Shown here: piece by piece, positions 45,609 to 55,677 of the stretch
Position numbering within the stretch: position 1 is the stretch's first letter
Layout of the letters: every line of letters begins with the position of its first letter
Assembly (NCBI RefSeq): GCF_000478925.1
Contig: NZ_AP013072.1
Span: forward strand, 1,032,501-1,096,500
Source of the DNA: Streptococcus anginosus subsp. whileyi MAS624
Lineage (GTDB): Bacteria; Bacillota; Bacilli; Lactobacillales; Streptococcaceae
DNA length: 64,000 nt
Direction: 5' to 3'
The notes under the pieces: generated by a model
What the model saw: only the letters and a program-made list of their open reading frames with translations
Databases searched by the model: none
What the model was told of the DNA's origin: nothing
Made by a program: the position numbers and the translations under genes

Positions 45609-47155
45609 ACCGTTGCTGGTGGTTTGCTGGTAATATCGTAGACAATGCGGTTGACGTGGTCTACTTCATTGACGATACGAACAGAGATTTTTTGTAGTAC
45701 TTCCCAAGGGATTTTAGCAAAATCTGCTGTCATTCCATCGATAGAAGTAATAGCACGAATGGCAATGGTATAATCATAAGTTCGACCATCACCCATAACA
45801 CCGACTGAGCGAACACCAGTATTCACAGTGAAGTATTGCCAAATATCACGATCGAGTCCAGCTTTCACAATTTCTTCGCGGAGAATGGCGTCGGATTCAC
45901 GTACAGTGGTGAGTTTTTCTTCTGTAATTTCCCCCATGACACGTATAGCAAGTCCTGGACCCGGGAATGGCTGACGCCAAACAATTTCATCTGGCATACC
46001 AAGTTCTGTACCAAGCGCGCGAACTTCATCTTTGTAGAGGGTGTTCAGAGGTTCAATCAGCTTGAACTGCATGTCTTCAGGAAGTCCACCGACGTTGTGG
46101 TGCGATTTGATTGTTTGAGCAGTATCTGTACCAGACTCAATGACATCTGTGTAAAGTGTTCCTTGTGCGAGGAATTTTACATCTTTCAGCTTACTTGCTT
46201 CATCATCAAAGACGTAGACAAATTCATTGCCGATGATTTTACGCTTTTGCTCTGGATCAGAAACACCAGCTAATTTATCAAGGAAACGTTTGGCAGCGTC
46301 TGCTTTGATGATATTCAGACCGAATTTTCCTCCAAGGGAATCCATGACTTGATCTGCTTCGCCCTTACGGAGCAATCCATGATCTACAAAGATGCAGATA
46401 AGCTGGTCTCCGATAGCTTTTTGAAGGAGAACACCAACAACGGATGAATCAACACCACCTGAAAGCCCGAGAAGAACACGTTTATCGCCAACCGTTTCTC
46501 GAATTCGCTTGATTTGCATTTCAATAAAGTTATCCATTGACCAGTCGCCTTTGGCGCCACAAATATTCAAAGCAAAATTGCGTAGAATATCATACCCATA
46601 AACAGAGTGGCGTACTTCAGGGTGAAATTGAATGCCATAAATCTGCTTTTCAGGTTGCTCAATAGCTGCAAATGGACAGTCGGCAGAAGTACCAGTACGT
46701 ACAAATCCTTGAGGAATTTCGGTGACAGCATCTCCGTGACTCATGAGAACAATTTGTTTTTCAGGAGTTCCTGCAAACAGTTTAGAGGCAGTATGAGTGA
46801 GCTCGGATTGACCGTACTCACGGTTTCCGGCATTTCCAGCAGGTACAACTTTCCCGCCTAATTTGTGAGTCAAAAGCTGCATTCCATAGCAAATTCCCAA
46901 AATTGGAATACCCAATTCAAAAATTTCAGGATCAATGTCAAATGCTCCTGCTTCATATACAGACTTTGGTCCACCTGACAAAATGATTCCGACCGGATTT
47001 ATCTCACGAACCTCAGCAGCTGTGATTTTATTGCTTTTCAGCTCAGAAAAAACACCAATCTCGCGGATTCGGCGTGAAATAAGCTGATTGTATTGGCTTC
47101 CATAATCTAATACAATAATTCTTTCGACATCTTGCAATTCAGTTGTAGTTGTCAT
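45596..47155 (-). CDS. guaA: GMP synthase (glutamine-hydrolysing)
   Basis: 519 residues. Class I glutamine amidotransferase ([15 protein letters not shown]; nucleophile [19 protein letters not shown]) followed by the ATP-pyrophosphatase ([17 protein letters not shown]) and the dimerisation domain ending TVEWE. It converts XMP to GMP. The gene is intact: the island restores the 3' end exactly at its stop codon. Confidence 0.97.
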   Translation of the reverse strand: MTTTTELQDVERIIVLDYGSQYNQLISRRIREIGVFSELKSNKITAAEVREINPVGIILSGGPKSVYEAGAFDIDPEIFELGIPILGICYGMQLLTHKLGGKVVPAGNAGNREYGQSELTHTASKLFAGTPEKQIVLMSHGDAVTEIPQGFVRTGTSADCPFAAIEQPEKQIYGIQFHPEVRHSVYGYDILRNFALNICGAKGDWSMDNFIEMQIKRIRETVGDKRVLLGLSGGVDSSVVGVLLQKAIGDQLICIFVDHGLLRKGEADQVMDSLGGKFGLNIIKADAAKRFLDKLAGVSDPEQKRKIIGNEFVYVFDDEASKLKDVKFLAQGTLYTDVIESGTDTAQTIKSHHNVGGLPEDMQFKLIEPLNTLYKDEVRALGTELGMPDEIVWRQPFPGPGLAIRVMGEITEEKLTTVRESDAILREEIVKAGLDRDIWQYFTVNTGVRSVGVMGDGRTYDYTIAIRAITSIDGMTADFAKIPWEVLQKISVRIVNEVDHVNRIVYDITSKPPATVEWE

Positions 47156-47296
47156 TTCTTCCCTTTCTTAAAAGACTTTTCTTTGTTTATTCTAACACAA
47201 AATAAAGACTTTTTCCAATAACATTAAGTAGCGATTGACTTTTATTTCAATTGATAATACAATGAAGAGAGGAAACCATTCTTGAAAGGGGTTACT

Positions 47297-47995
47297 ATGC
47301 TTCCAGCTTATATTAAAATTCACGATCAAATAAAAAAAGAAATTGACGAGGAAATCTGGAAAATCGGGCAACGTCTGCCAAGTGAGCGCGATTTAGCTGA
47401 ACAATTTGAGGTTAGCCGCATGACACTTCGTCAGGCAATCACTCTTTTAGTCGAAGAAGGAGTACTAGAGCGCCGTATGGGTAGCGGTACATTTGTAGCC
47501 AGTACACGGGTTCAGGAAAAGATGCGCGGCACAACCAGCTTTACAGAAATCATCAAATCCCAAGGCAAGACACCTTCAAGTCAATTGATTTCTTACCGTC
47601 GAACACTGCCAAGTAAAGAAGAGGTCGAAAAATTAGGAATTGAGAAGACGGAAAACGTTGTCCGAATGGAGCGGGTGCGGTATGCGGATAATATCCCCGT
47701 AGTTTACGAAGTCGCTTCCATTCCAGAGAAATTCATCAAAAATTTTAATAAAGAAGAAATTACGAAACATTTTTTTCAAACCTTACAAGAACATGGCTAT
47801 AAAATCGGAAAATCTCAACAGACCATTTATGCTCGTCTTGCCAAAGAAAAGATTGCACATTATCTAGAAATCCCTAGAGGACATGCCATTCTTGGTTTGA
47901 CACAGATTTCTTATTTTGACGACTGCACCGCTTTTGAATATGTTAAAAGTCAGTATGTCGGCGAACGATTTGAATTTTATCTGGAAAATAACTGA
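47297..47995 (+). CDS. GntR/HutC-family transcription regulator
   Basis: ATG 47297 (MLPAYIKIHDQIKKEIDEEIW) with AAAGGGG; a TTG at 47282 is less likely. 232 residues. Winged helix (LPSERDLAEQFEVSRMTLRQAITLLVEEGVLERRMGSGTFV) and a UTRA ligand-binding domain (~75-230). Divergent from guaA. The ligand is unknown, perhaps an amino sugar as in other HutC members. Confidence 0.9.
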   Translation: MLPAYIKIHDQIKKEIDEEIWKIGQRLPSERDLAEQFEVSRMTLRQAITLLVEEGVLERRMGSGTFVASTRVQEKMRGTTSFTEIIKSQGKTPSSQLISYRRTLPSKEEVEKLGIEKTENVVRMERVRYADNIPVVYEVASIPEKFIKNFNKEEITKHFFQTLQEHGYKIGKSQQTIYARLAKEKIAHYLEIPRGHAILGLTQISYFDDCTAFEYVKSQYVGERFEFYLENN

Positions 47996-48018
47996 TTTAA
48001 ATTACATAATTTAATATA

Positions 48019-48054
48019 CGTAAACACCCTTAGTGATTTAAGAGTGTTTTTTAG
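48019..48054 (+). terminator. Terminator of the GntR gene
   Basis: AAACACCCTTA-loop-TAAGAGTGTTT hairpin (one mismatch) followed by T run. Confidence 0.75.
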
Positions 48055-48110
48055 TGAGTAAAGCTCTTCACTAGTAGAGTTTATCTGTATTTTTTGATAT
48101 AATAATCTTT

Positions 48111-48443
48111 ATGGAAATTGAAAAAACCAACCGAATGAATGCTCTTTTTGAGTTTTATGCAGCGCTTTTAACAGATAAACAAATGAATTATATCGAGCTT
48201 TACTATGCGGATGATTACAGTTTGGCTGAGATTGCTGAGGAATTTCAAGTTAGTCGTCAGGCTGTTTATGACAATATCAAACGAACAGAAAAGATTCTGG
48301 AAGACTACGAAAAGAAGCTCCACATGTATTCAGACTATATCGTCAGAAGTCAGATTTTCGATCAAATAACGGAAAAATATGCTAATGATGCCTATTTACA
48401 AGAGCAAATCGCAATTTTATCTAGTATTGACAATCGAGAATAG
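48111..48443 (+). CDS. ylxM: YlxM-type helix-turn-helix protein
   Basis: 110 residues. Sigma-70 region 4-like helix-turn-helix ([45 protein letters not shown]) and a helical C-terminus. YlxM sits before ffh in most Gram-positive cocci and is linked to the SRP pathway. 72 bases upstream of ffh, same strand. Confidence 0.93.
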   Translation: MEIEKTNRMNALFEFYAALLTDKQMNYIELYYADDYSLAEIAEEFQVSRQAVYDNIKRTEKILEDYEKKLHMYSDYIVRSQIFDQITEKYANDAYLQEQIAILSSIDNRE

Positions 48444-48515
48444 TGAATTGTCAGCTCAAAAAACGCAAAAATCAATAACCAATAACATAGAAATTAACTA
48501 GGAGAAATAAAATTT

Positions 48516-50066
48516 ATGGCATTTGAAAGTTTAACTGAACGTTTACAGAATGTTTTTAAAAATCTACGCAGAAAAGGAAAAATTTCAGAGAGTGATGTTC
48601 AAGAGGCGACCAAAGAAATTCGCCTGGCGCTCTTGGAGGCCGATGTGGCTTTGCCAGTTGTTAAAGACTTTATCAAGAAAGTTCGTGAGCGCGCTGTCGG
48701 ACACGAAGTCATTGATACACTAAATCCTGCTCAACAAATCATCAAGATCGTTGATGAAGAATTGACCGCTGTATTAGGCTCTGATACGGCAGAAATTATC
48801 AAATCTCCAAAAATCCCGACTATTATCATGATGGTCGGTCTTCAAGGTGCTGGTAAGACTACGTTTGCCGGAAAGTTGGCCAATAAACTCAAGAAGGAAG
48901 AAGGCGCTCGTCCTTTGATGATAGCTGCTGATATTTACCGTCCAGCAGCCATTGACCAGCTTAAAACTCTTGGTCAGCAAATTGATGTACCAGTCTTTTC
49001 ACTGGGTACAGAAGTACCAGCAGTAGAGATTGTTCATCAAGGTCTAGAGCAAGCCAAGGCTAATCACAACGACTATGTCTTAATTGATACGGCAGGTCGT
49101 TTGCAAATTGACGAAAGACTTATGAATGAGCTGCGCGATGTCAAAACACTGGCTCAACCAAATGAAATCCTCTTGGTCGTAGATGCTATGATTGGTCAAG
49201 AAGCTGCCAATGTAGCTCGCGAATTCAACGCTCAGTTGGAAGTGACTGGGGTTATTCTGACCAAGATTGACGGCGATACACGTGGTGGTGCAGCCTTATC
49301 TGTCCGGCAAATCACTGGCAAGCCAATTAAGTTCACTGGTACTGGAGAAAAGATTACCGATATTGAAACTTTCCACCCAGATCGGATGTCTAGCCGCATT
49401 TTGGGCATGGGAGATATGCTGACCTTGATTGAAAAAGCTTCTCAGGAGTATGATGAGCAAAAAACACTTGAGATGGCTGAAAAAATGAGAGAAAATACCT
49501 TTGATTTCAACGATTTCATTGACCAGCTAGATCAAGTACAAAATATGGGGCCAATGGAAGATTTGTTAAAGATGATTCCTGGCATGGCTAACAACCCTGC
49601 GATGAAGAATTTTAAGGTAGATGAAAACGAAATCGCCCGCAAACGTGCCATTGTATCATCTATGACACCTGTCGAACGGGAAAATCCCGACCTTCTTAAT
49701 CCAAGTCGTCGCCGTCGGATTGCTGCAGGTTCTGGTAATAGCTTTGTCGAAGTGAATAAGTTTATTAAGGACTTTAACCAAGCAAAATCCGTCATGCAAG
49801 GTGTCATGTCTGGCGATATGAATAAGATGATGAAGCAAATGGGGCTCAATCCTAACAATTTACCGAAAAATATGTCAAATATGAACGGTATGGATATGTC
49901 AGCCCTTCAAAATATGGACGTGTCCGCTTTAGGGGGAGCTGGTAATCCTGATATGAGCCAGATGTTTGGTGGCGGACTTAAAGGAAAAATCGGCGAATTT
50001 GCAACCAAACAAGCCATGAAACGTATGGCAAATAAAATGAAAAAGGCTAAGAAAAAACGGAAATAA
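48516..50066 (+). CDS. ffh: Signal recognition particle protein Ffh
   Basis: 516 residues. N domain, GTPase G domain (GLQGAGKTTFAGKLA; DTAGRLQID; TKIDGDTRGGA) and the methionine-rich M domain (~300-516; e.g. MKQMGLNPNNLPKNMSNMNGMDMS) that binds 4.5S RNA and signal peptides. Targets nascent membrane proteins to FtsY and SecYEG. Complete. Confidence 0.97.
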   Translation: MAFESLTERLQNVFKNLRRKGKISESDVQEATKEIRLALLEADVALPVVKDFIKKVRERAVGHEVIDTLNPAQQIIKIVDEELTAVLGSDTAEIIKSPKIPTIIMMVGLQGAGKTTFAGKLANKLKKEEGARPLMIAADIYRPAAIDQLKTLGQQIDVPVFSLGTEVPAVEIVHQGLEQAKANHNDYVLIDTAGRLQIDERLMNELRDVKTLAQPNEILLVVDAMIGQEAANVAREFNAQLEVTGVILTKIDGDTRGGAALSVRQITGKPIKFTGTGEKITDIETFHPDRMSSRILGMGDMLTLIEKASQEYDEQKTLEMAEKMRENTFDFNDFIDQLDQVQNMGPMEDLLKMIPGMANNPAMKNFKVDENEIARKRAIVSSMTPVERENPDLLNPSRRRRIAAGSGNSFVEVNKFIKDFNQAKSVMQGVMSGDMNKMMKQMGLNPNNLPKNMSNMNGMDMSALQNMDVSALGGAGNPDMSQMFGGGLKGKIGEFATKQAMKRMANKMKKAKKKRK

Positions 50067-50082
50067 ACATATTTTGTAGTAA

Positions 50083-50488
50083 ATGATGATTGGAATAAAG
50101 CAGTTCAATTTGGTGGGCTGTTTTATTTTTTTTGAAAAACTATTGACATTTGATGATAAACGTGTATTCGAGAAATTTCAGGAGGACAATTACAACGCGC
50201 AGGTATCTGTCGTACGTCGTGCTATGATAAATCAATCAGAACTTTTATTTGCTGATGAACCTACAGGTGCTTTAAACTCAAAAATCAGCCAGAAAGTGAT
50301 GGAAAGCTTTAAAGAAATCAACAAAAAAGGTGTGACTATTGTTTTAGTCACTCACGATAGAGCAGCTTACGCCAACCGAATTGTCTTTATGCAAAATACT
50401 TACTGAACTAGAAAATATAAAAAAACAAAACCAAGATATTCAAAACGATAACGATGATAGTGATAATATAACAAGATCAGTTGTATAA
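50083..50488 (+). pseudogene. ABC transporter ATPase remnant
   Basis: The 107-codon frame 50083-50406 has only the second half of an ABC ATPase: VRRAMINQSELLFADEPTGALNSKISQKVMESF and VTIVLVTHDRAAYANRIVFM. Walker A is missing and the signature region is garbled. After the stop another frame continues (TELENIKKQNQDIQ...) to ~50488. The intact LFADEPTGALN is typical of FtsX/bacitracin-type exporters. A decayed insertion, not a working gene. Confidence 0.8.
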
Positions 50489-50577
50489 AATTCAGTGATT
50501 CCAACCAATCTTATTTTGTATTGTGTATTATCTATTACAAAGTAAAGAAACGAATCTTTCAATAGACCCTTACACAC

Positions 50578-50608
50578 ATCTTTCCGAAAAACTATAATTT
50601 TCTTGAAA
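50578..50608 (+). other. difSL-like chromosome dimer resolution site
   Basis: A 31-base element reading CTTTCCGAAAAACTATAA then TTTTCTTGAAA matches the known streptococcal/lactococcal difSL pattern (TTCCGAAAA and TTTTCnTGAAA arms). It lies 55 bases upstream of xerS, as in other streptococci. It marks the replication terminus; gene orientation switches here. Confidence 0.85.
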
Positions 50609-50631
50609 AAAATACAGGAGTGTGCTATACT
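50603..50631 (+). promoter_or_regulatory. xerS promoter overlapping dif
   Basis: TTGAAA (50603-50608) is the right arm of dif and also a -35 box, with TATACT (50626-50631) after 17 bases. XerS bound at dif could repress its own gene. Confidence 0.55.
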
Positions 50632-50663
50632 TCTATTTATAGAAAATGATGGAGAATATCTTA

Positions 50664-51734
50664 ATGAAACGCGAAATATTGTTAGAAAGAATTGAAAAAC
50701 TAAAGGCTATCATGCCTTGGTACGTTTTGGAATACTATCAGTCTAAATTGACTGTTCCATACAGTTTTACAACCTTATATGAATATCTCAAAGAATATGA
50801 CCGCTTTTTTCATTGGATTTTAGACTCTGGAATTGCTGATGGGGCGCAGATTGCAGAAATTCCTCTGTCAGTATTGGAAAATATGACTAAAAAAGATATG
50901 GAAGCGTTTATTCTTTACTTACGGGAGCGTCCATTGCTGAATGCCAATACTACACAGAACGGGGTATCGCAAACCACCATTAATCGCACTCTTTCTGCTC
51001 TCTCTAGCCTTTATAAATATTTAACTGAAGAGGTGGAAAATGAGAATGGGGAGCCTTATTTCTATCGTAATGTCATGAAAAAAGTGTCTACTAAGAAAAA
51101 GAGAGAAACTTTAGCTGCGCGCGCTGAAAACATCAAACAAAAACTCTTTTTGGGCGAAGAAACTGAACAATTTTTGAATTATATTGATGAAGAATACCCT
51201 AAAAATTTATCAAATCGGGCTCTCTCCTCTTTTGAAAAAAATAAAGAGCGAGATTTGGCAATCATAGCACTGCTTCTTGCATCTGGTGTTCGTCTATCCG
51301 AGGCAGTAAATCTTGATTTGAAAGACCTAAATCTCAAAATGATGGTCATTGAAGTTACTCGTAAGGGCGGGAAAAGAGATTCTGTCAATGTTGCAGCTTT
51401 TGCCAAAGCTTATTTGGAAAGGTATCTGGAGGTTCGCTCTAAACGTTACAAAGCTGAAAAATCAGACACTGCCCTCTTTTTGACGGAATATAGAGGTGTT
51501 CCTAACCGGATTGATGCTTCTAGTGTAGAAAAGATGGTTGCTAAGTATTCTGAAGATTTCAAAGTTCGAGTGACACCTCACAAACTCCGCCATACGCTGG
51601 CTACTCGACTTTATGATGCTACTAAATCTCAAGTTTTGGTCAGTCATCAGCTAGGACATGCCAGTACTCAAGTTACAGACCTCTACACCCATATTGTTAA
51701 TGACGAACAAAAAAATGCATTGGATAACTTATAA
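50664..51734 (+). CDS. xerS: Tyrosine recombinase XerS
   Basis: ATG 50664 ([29 protein letters not shown]) after GGAG gives the normal 356 residues. Core-binding domain ~20-140; catalytic domain with R in [34 protein letters not shown] and [15 protein letters not shown]. Single recombinase that resolves chromosome dimers at difSL in streptococci, in place of XerC/XerD. Confidence 0.96.
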   Translation: MKREILLERIEKLKAIMPWYVLEYYQSKLTVPYSFTTLYEYLKEYDRFFHWILDSGIADGAQIAEIPLSVLENMTKKDMEAFILYLRERPLLNANTTQNGVSQTTINRTLSALSSLYKYLTEEVENENGEPYFYRNVMKKVSTKKKRETLAARAENIKQKLFLGEETEQFLNYIDEEYPKNLSNRALSSFEKNKERDLAIIALLLASGVRLSEAVNLDLKDLNLKMMVIEVTRKGGKRDSVNVAAFAKAYLERYLEVRSKRYKAEKSDTALFLTEYRGVPNRIDASSVEKMVAKYSEDFKVRVTPHKLRHTLATRLYDATKSQVLVSHQLGHASTQVTDLYTHIVNDEQKNALDNL

Positions 51735-51778
51735 AATAAAAAATTTGCATAATTTAAGGTATGCAAATTTTTTATTTG
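51735..51778. terminator. xerS terminator (bidirectional)
   Basis: AAATTTGCATA-loop-TATGCAAATTT hairpin with A/T flanks between convergent xerS and the SDR gene. Confidence 0.75.
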
Positions 51779-51795
51779 AATTGAGCTAAATGCTG

Positions 51796-52593
51796 CTAGT
51801 TTGTGCCCATGCTCATAGTTTCTGGTAGGGTACTACCGCCGTCAATGACAATTTGAGTTCCTGTAAGATAGGAGGATTCGTCACTACCTAAAAAGGCAAA
51901 GAGTTCCCCTACTTCTTGCGGTTTAGCTAATCTTTTCATTGGGACAGCGGCCGCAATATCTTGAATAGGAACTTCTGGATGTTCTGGGTTGGATTCCAAG
52001 GCCATTTTTTCGACCATCGGTGTCCGAGCATAGCCTAGCTGGCTGCAGTTAACCCGGATATTGCGATCGGCATATTCTACTGCCAAGGCCTTGGTTAAGC
52101 CGACCAGAGCTGCCTTGGTCATCGCGTAAGCTGCTTCTCCAGCATCAGCAACCAAATCGCCTGTTACAGATGATGCGATGACGATAGCGCCTGCTCTCTG
52201 TTTCAACATGGGCTTGATGGTTGCCTGACAAGTGTTCCAAACGCCCTTGATATTGACATTAATATGTTGATCCCGTATCTGGTCTGTCATTTCTTCAAAG
52301 GGCGCCAGCTTGCAGATACCAGCATTACAGCAGGCAATATCAAGATGCCCAAAGGCTTGGATAGTCTGAGAGACAGCCGCTTCCAAATCTTCTAGACGAC
52401 TGACATCACCGATATAGCTGATAATATCTATTTGGTAGCTGTCACGAAGTTCTTGAGCAGTTGCTTCTACTTGAGGGTCTCGATCGAAAAGGCAGAGCTT
52501 GGCGCCATATTTGGCATAGACTGAGGCAATGCCCTGACCCAGACCGACAGCAGCTCCAGTAATCAAAGCAACTTTTCCATCTAATTTAGCCAT
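51796..52593 (-). CDS. Short-chain dehydrogenase/reductase
   Basis: ATG 52593 (MAKLDGKVALITGAAVGLGQGIA) keeps good spacing from AAAGGA; the ATG 9 bases earlier touches it. 265 residues. Cofactor loop TGAAVGLGQG, NAG in CCNAGICK, catalytic Ser in VIASSVTG and Y-x3-K in YAMTKAALVG. NAD(P)-dependent alcohol/ketone reductase of unknown substrate. It sits between xerS and the lplA-dehydrogenase cluster, an acetoin/diacetyl-type role being only a guess. Confidence 0.88.
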   Translation of the reverse strand: MAKLDGKVALITGAAVGLGQGIASVYAKYGAKLCLFDRDPQVEATAQELRDSYQIDIISYIGDVSRLEDLEAAVSQTIQAFGHLDIACCNAGICKLAPFEEMTDQIRDQHINVNIKGVWNTCQATIKPMLKQRAGAIVIASSVTGDLVADAGEAAYAMTKAALVGLTKALAVEYADRNIRVNCSQLGYARTPMVEKMALESNPEHPEVPIQDIAAAVPMKRLAKPQEVGELFAFLGSDESSYLTGTQIVIDGGSTLPETMSMGTN

Positions 52594-52752
52594 AGTAACC
52601 ATCCTTTCTAAAACGAAGAAGTTTGACAGATTTTTGTGACATTTTATGATGTATTTCTAACTTTAGTCTAGTACTTTTCTAGTTGCTTGTCAATATAATA
52701 ATGAAGGAAAACCTCGCATTTGCTATGATGTTTCGTCCTCTTTATAAAAATT

Positions 52753-52893
52753 CTATCCAATAATTTCTGTAGGGTTCGATAATAAGGAACTTGCTCCAAA
52801 GCGGATATTCTTCAAGCGATTATTGGCTGTGGTGTATCCCAGAAGCATCTGAACATCCTGATAACCAGCTTCTTCAAACAATAGAAAAAACAT
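52753..52893 (-). pseudogene. Gene remnant between lplA and the SDR gene
   Basis: A 46-codon open frame on the minus strand (MFFLLFEEAGYQDVQMLLGY, later NIRFGASSLLSNPTEIIG) looks like the C-terminal end of a globular protein. Its ATG falls inside the lplA terminator hairpin, so it has no proper start. Family not recognised. The rest of the 52603-52944 gap shows no gene. Confidence 0.35.
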
Positions 52894-52926
52894 CCTTAGT
52901 TAAATAAACGTAAGGATGTTTTTATT
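52886..52926 (-). terminator. Terminator of the lplA-dehydrogenase operon
   Basis: AAAAACATCCTTA / TAAGGATGTTTTT perfect hairpin just past the lplA stop. Confidence 0.88.
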
Positions 52927-52944
52927 TTGTTATAGTCTTGTGAT

Positions 52945-53934
52945 TTAGCCGACCACTGCTTCTGCAATTTCTTCTTGGCTAATTCCAGCGAAATAGCGAG
53001 AAATATCCAGGTTTTCAAGAGCATTTAAAACATCTTCTCTTTCATATTTAACACCCTTGAGGACTTCTTCTACTGCTGCTACATCTTCGATTCCAAAGAA
53101 ATCTCCGTAAATTTTGATGTTTTCGATTTTTGACTGAACAACATTGGCAAAGATTTCCACTTTACCGCTAGTAAATTTGGTACTACGATGAACATTGTAC
53201 TCTGGCGATTTGCCATAGTTCCAATCCCAAGTAGCAAATTTAGTTTCCTTGATATGGTTGATTTCAGCTAGTTCATCATCGGAGAAGACATATTCTGTCA
53301 TTTCTGGATATTCTTTCTTCATATAGTCTAGCAGGAGGTCGCGAAATTGCTCGACAGTAATCTTTTCAGGCAATTCATCAATGATATTGGTTACACGAGC
53401 TCGAACAGACTTAACACCTTTGGACTCGAACTTGTCCTTGGAAACTTTTAAGGCATTCGCTAAGACGGATAATTCTACGTCAAACAGCAAGCAACCGTGA
53501 TGCATGATTCGGCCATTGATGTAGGCCTGAGCATTGCCACAGAACTTTTTACTGTCAATTTCCAAATCGTTGCGCCCTGTAAATTCGGCTTTTACACCTA
53601 ATGCTTCCAAGGTCTTGATGACCGGAATAGAGAAGCTCTTAAAATCAAAGGCTTTGTTCTCAGATTCTTTGGAAATAATGGTGTAGTTAAGATTGTTATA
53701 GTCATGATAGACAGCTCCGCCTCCACTGATACGACGAACAACCTCAATGCCATTTTCACGTACAAAATCTCGATTGATTTCCTCCACGGTATTCTGATGA
53801 CGTCCGACAATGATAGAGGGTTTATTGATCCAAAGCAAGAAAATCATATCTTCGTCAAGAAGATGCTTGAAAGCATATTCCTCAAGAGCGATATTAAAAG
53901 CTGTATCGTTACTATTATTGATAATGTATTTCAT
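52945..53934 (-). CDS. lplA: Lipoate-protein ligase A
   Basis: 329 residues. RRISGGGAVYHDYNNLNYTII carries the lipoate-binding loop; GRNDLEIDSKKFCGNAQAYINGRIMHHGCLLF and KGVKSVRARVTNI complete the catalytic domain, with a C-terminal accessory domain (~245-329). It attaches free lipoate to lipoyl domains. Eight bases after lpdA, its likely substrate protein. Confidence 0.95.
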   Translation of the reverse strand: MKYIINNSNDTAFNIALEEYAFKHLLDEDMIFLLWINKPSIIVGRHQNTVEEINRDFVRENGIEVVRRISGGGAVYHDYNNLNYTIISKESENKAFDFKSFSIPVIKTLEALGVKAEFTGRNDLEIDSKKFCGNAQAYINGRIMHHGCLLFDVELSVLANALKVSKDKFESKGVKSVRARVTNIIDELPEKITVEQFRDLLLDYMKKEYPEMTEYVFSDDELAEINHIKETKFATWDWNYGKSPEYNVHRSTKFTSGKVEIFANVVQSKIENIKIYGDFFGIEDVAAVEEVLKGVKYEREDVLNALENLDISRYFAGISQEEIAEAVVG

Positions 53935-53942
53935 AGTGCCTC

Positions 53943-55646
53943 TTATCTTTTCTTAGGGGCATGGATAGCCATGCCGAGTACGTCTGCAAATGCTTCGTAC
54001 ATAACTTCTGAGAATGTCGGATGACCGTGAATGGTCTTGAGCATTTCTTCCACCGTGATTTCCATTTCGATGATAGTAGAGGCTTCATTGATTAACTCGG
54101 CTGCAGCGGGACCGATGATGTGAACACCGAGAACTTCTCCGTATTTCTTATCAGCAATCACTTTGACAAATCCTTGAGCAGCATCAGATGCAATTGCTCG
54201 TCCGTTTGCTGCGAAGTTGAATTTGCCGATAGCTACATCGTATTTTTCGCGAGCTTGTTCTTCTGTCAGACCGACTGCCGCAACTTCTGGTAAAGTGTAG
54301 ATGGCTGCTGGAGTTAGATTTAATTTAGCAACTACGTGATTGCCTTTGAGAGCATTCTCTGCAGCCACTTCTCCCATACGAAAAGCTGCATGCGCCAACA
54401 TCTTGGTACCGTTAATGTCTCCGGGTGCGTAAATTCCTGAAACAGAAGTTTCCATATATTCATTGACCTTGATACGACCGCGGTCTAGTTCAAAGTCAAC
54501 CTCGCCAATTCCCTCCAAATCAGGCACGCGTCCGATAGAAAGCAAAGCTTTATCAGCTATGATATCTCCCTTTCCTGCAACTTTGATGCGGAGCTTGCCA
54601 TTTTCTTCGACAATTTCTTCCAACTTGGTCTCTGTCAAAATGGTCATGCCCTTGCGCTCAAGGATGAGCCGAAGGTTTTTAGAGACTTCTGCATCCATAG
54701 CTGGAACAATCCGATTCATCATTTCGACAACCGTCACCTTGCTACCAAAGGTCATGAAAGCCTGTCCTAGCTCAATACCAACAACGCCACCACCAATGAT
54801 TATTAAACTTTCTGGAACTTCCTTCATATCTAGAATATCATCGCTAGTCATAACAAGTGGTGATTCTATGCCTGGAACGTTAATCTTGCTGACTTTTGAG
54901 CCACCAGCTAAGATAATTTTCTTGGTTTCAAGAAGTTCAGAACCGTTCACTAAGACATTCTTATCTTTGGTAATGGTACCAATTCCTTTGTAAACATCAA
55001 CATCATAGCTGCGAAGCAGACCTGCAACACCTCCGACAAGTGTGTTGACAACCTTATTTTTAGTTTCCAGAACTTTATCCATATTGACAGTAAAGTTTGG
55101 ATTTTCAATGATAATACCGCGGTTTGCTGCATGGGCTAGGCTTTCAATAATTTCTGCATTGTGAAGATAGGTCTTAGTCGGGATACAGCCACGGTTGAGG
55201 CAGGTTCCACCTAGTTCAGATTTTTCAACAAGGGCAATTTTGCCTCCTAATTGAGCTGCTTTAATCGCTGCCACATAGCCAGCTGGTCCGCCACCAATAA
55301 CCACAATATCATAAGCGTCATTACTCTTATTATCGTCGTTAGAAGTTGTGGTTGCAGTTGGTGTTGGACTATCATCTGAAGTAGCCAGAGCAGTCGGAAT
55401 ATTTTCTCCTTCTTTGCCCAGATAACCGATAACTTCCGTTACAGGAACAGTCTCACCGTCTCCTTTCAAGATAGCAATCAGATAGCCATCTTCCTCTGCT
55501 TCTAACTCCATGCTGACTTTATCTGTCATGATTTCCAGAAGGATCTCTCCTTCTTTTACAAATTCGCCAACTTTTTTATTCCATTGAACAATCTGTCCTT
55601 CTGTCATATCAACGCCGGCTTTTGGCATAATTACTTCTAAGGCCAT
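53943..55646 (-). CDS. lpdA: Dihydrolipoamide dehydrogenase (E3) with N-terminal lipoyl domain
   Basis: 567 residues. Residues ~1-75 are a lipoyl domain (EILLEIMTDKVSMELEAEEDGYL, lipoyl Lys in TDKVS). A Thr/Ser/Asp linker follows, then E3: FAD motif VVIGGGPAGYVAAIKAAQLG, redox pair GGTCLNRGCIPTK, NAD motif IIIGGGVVGIELG, GIYAPGDINGTKMLAH and the dimer-interface HGHPTFSE. It reoxidises dihydrolipoamide. The only lipoyl domain of the complex is here. Confidence 0.95.
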   Translation of the reverse strand: MALEVIMPKAGVDMTEGQIVQWNKKVGEFVKEGEILLEIMTDKVSMELEAEEDGYLIAILKGDGETVPVTEVIGYLGKEGENIPTALATSDDSPTPTATTTSNDDNKSNDAYDIVVIGGGPAGYVAAIKAAQLGGKIALVEKSELGGTCLNRGCIPTKTYLHNAEIIESLAHAANRGIIIENPNFTVNMDKVLETKNKVVNTLVGGVAGLLRSYDVDVYKGIGTITKDKNVLVNGSELLETKKIILAGGSKVSKINVPGIESPLVMTSDDILDMKEVPESLIIIGGGVVGIELGQAFMTFGSKVTVVEMMNRIVPAMDAEVSKNLRLILERKGMTILTETKLEEIVEENGKLRIKVAGKGDIIADKALLSIGRVPDLEGIGEVDFELDRGRIKVNEYMETSVSGIYAPGDINGTKMLAHAAFRMGEVAAENALKGNHVVAKLNLTPAAIYTLPEVAAVGLTEEQAREKYDVAIGKFNFAANGRAIASDAAQGFVKVIADKKYGEVLGVHIIGPAAAELINEASTIIEMEITVEEMLKTIHGHPTFSEVMYEAFADVLGMAIHAPKKR

Positions 55647-55677
55647 ATTTTTCTTTTCCTCTCATTTTAACTTTTTC

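Noticed and set aside
50083..50406. 107-aa frame as a working ABC ATPase
   Set aside because: Walker A is missing, the N-terminal half is unrelated sequence and the signature motif is damaged.
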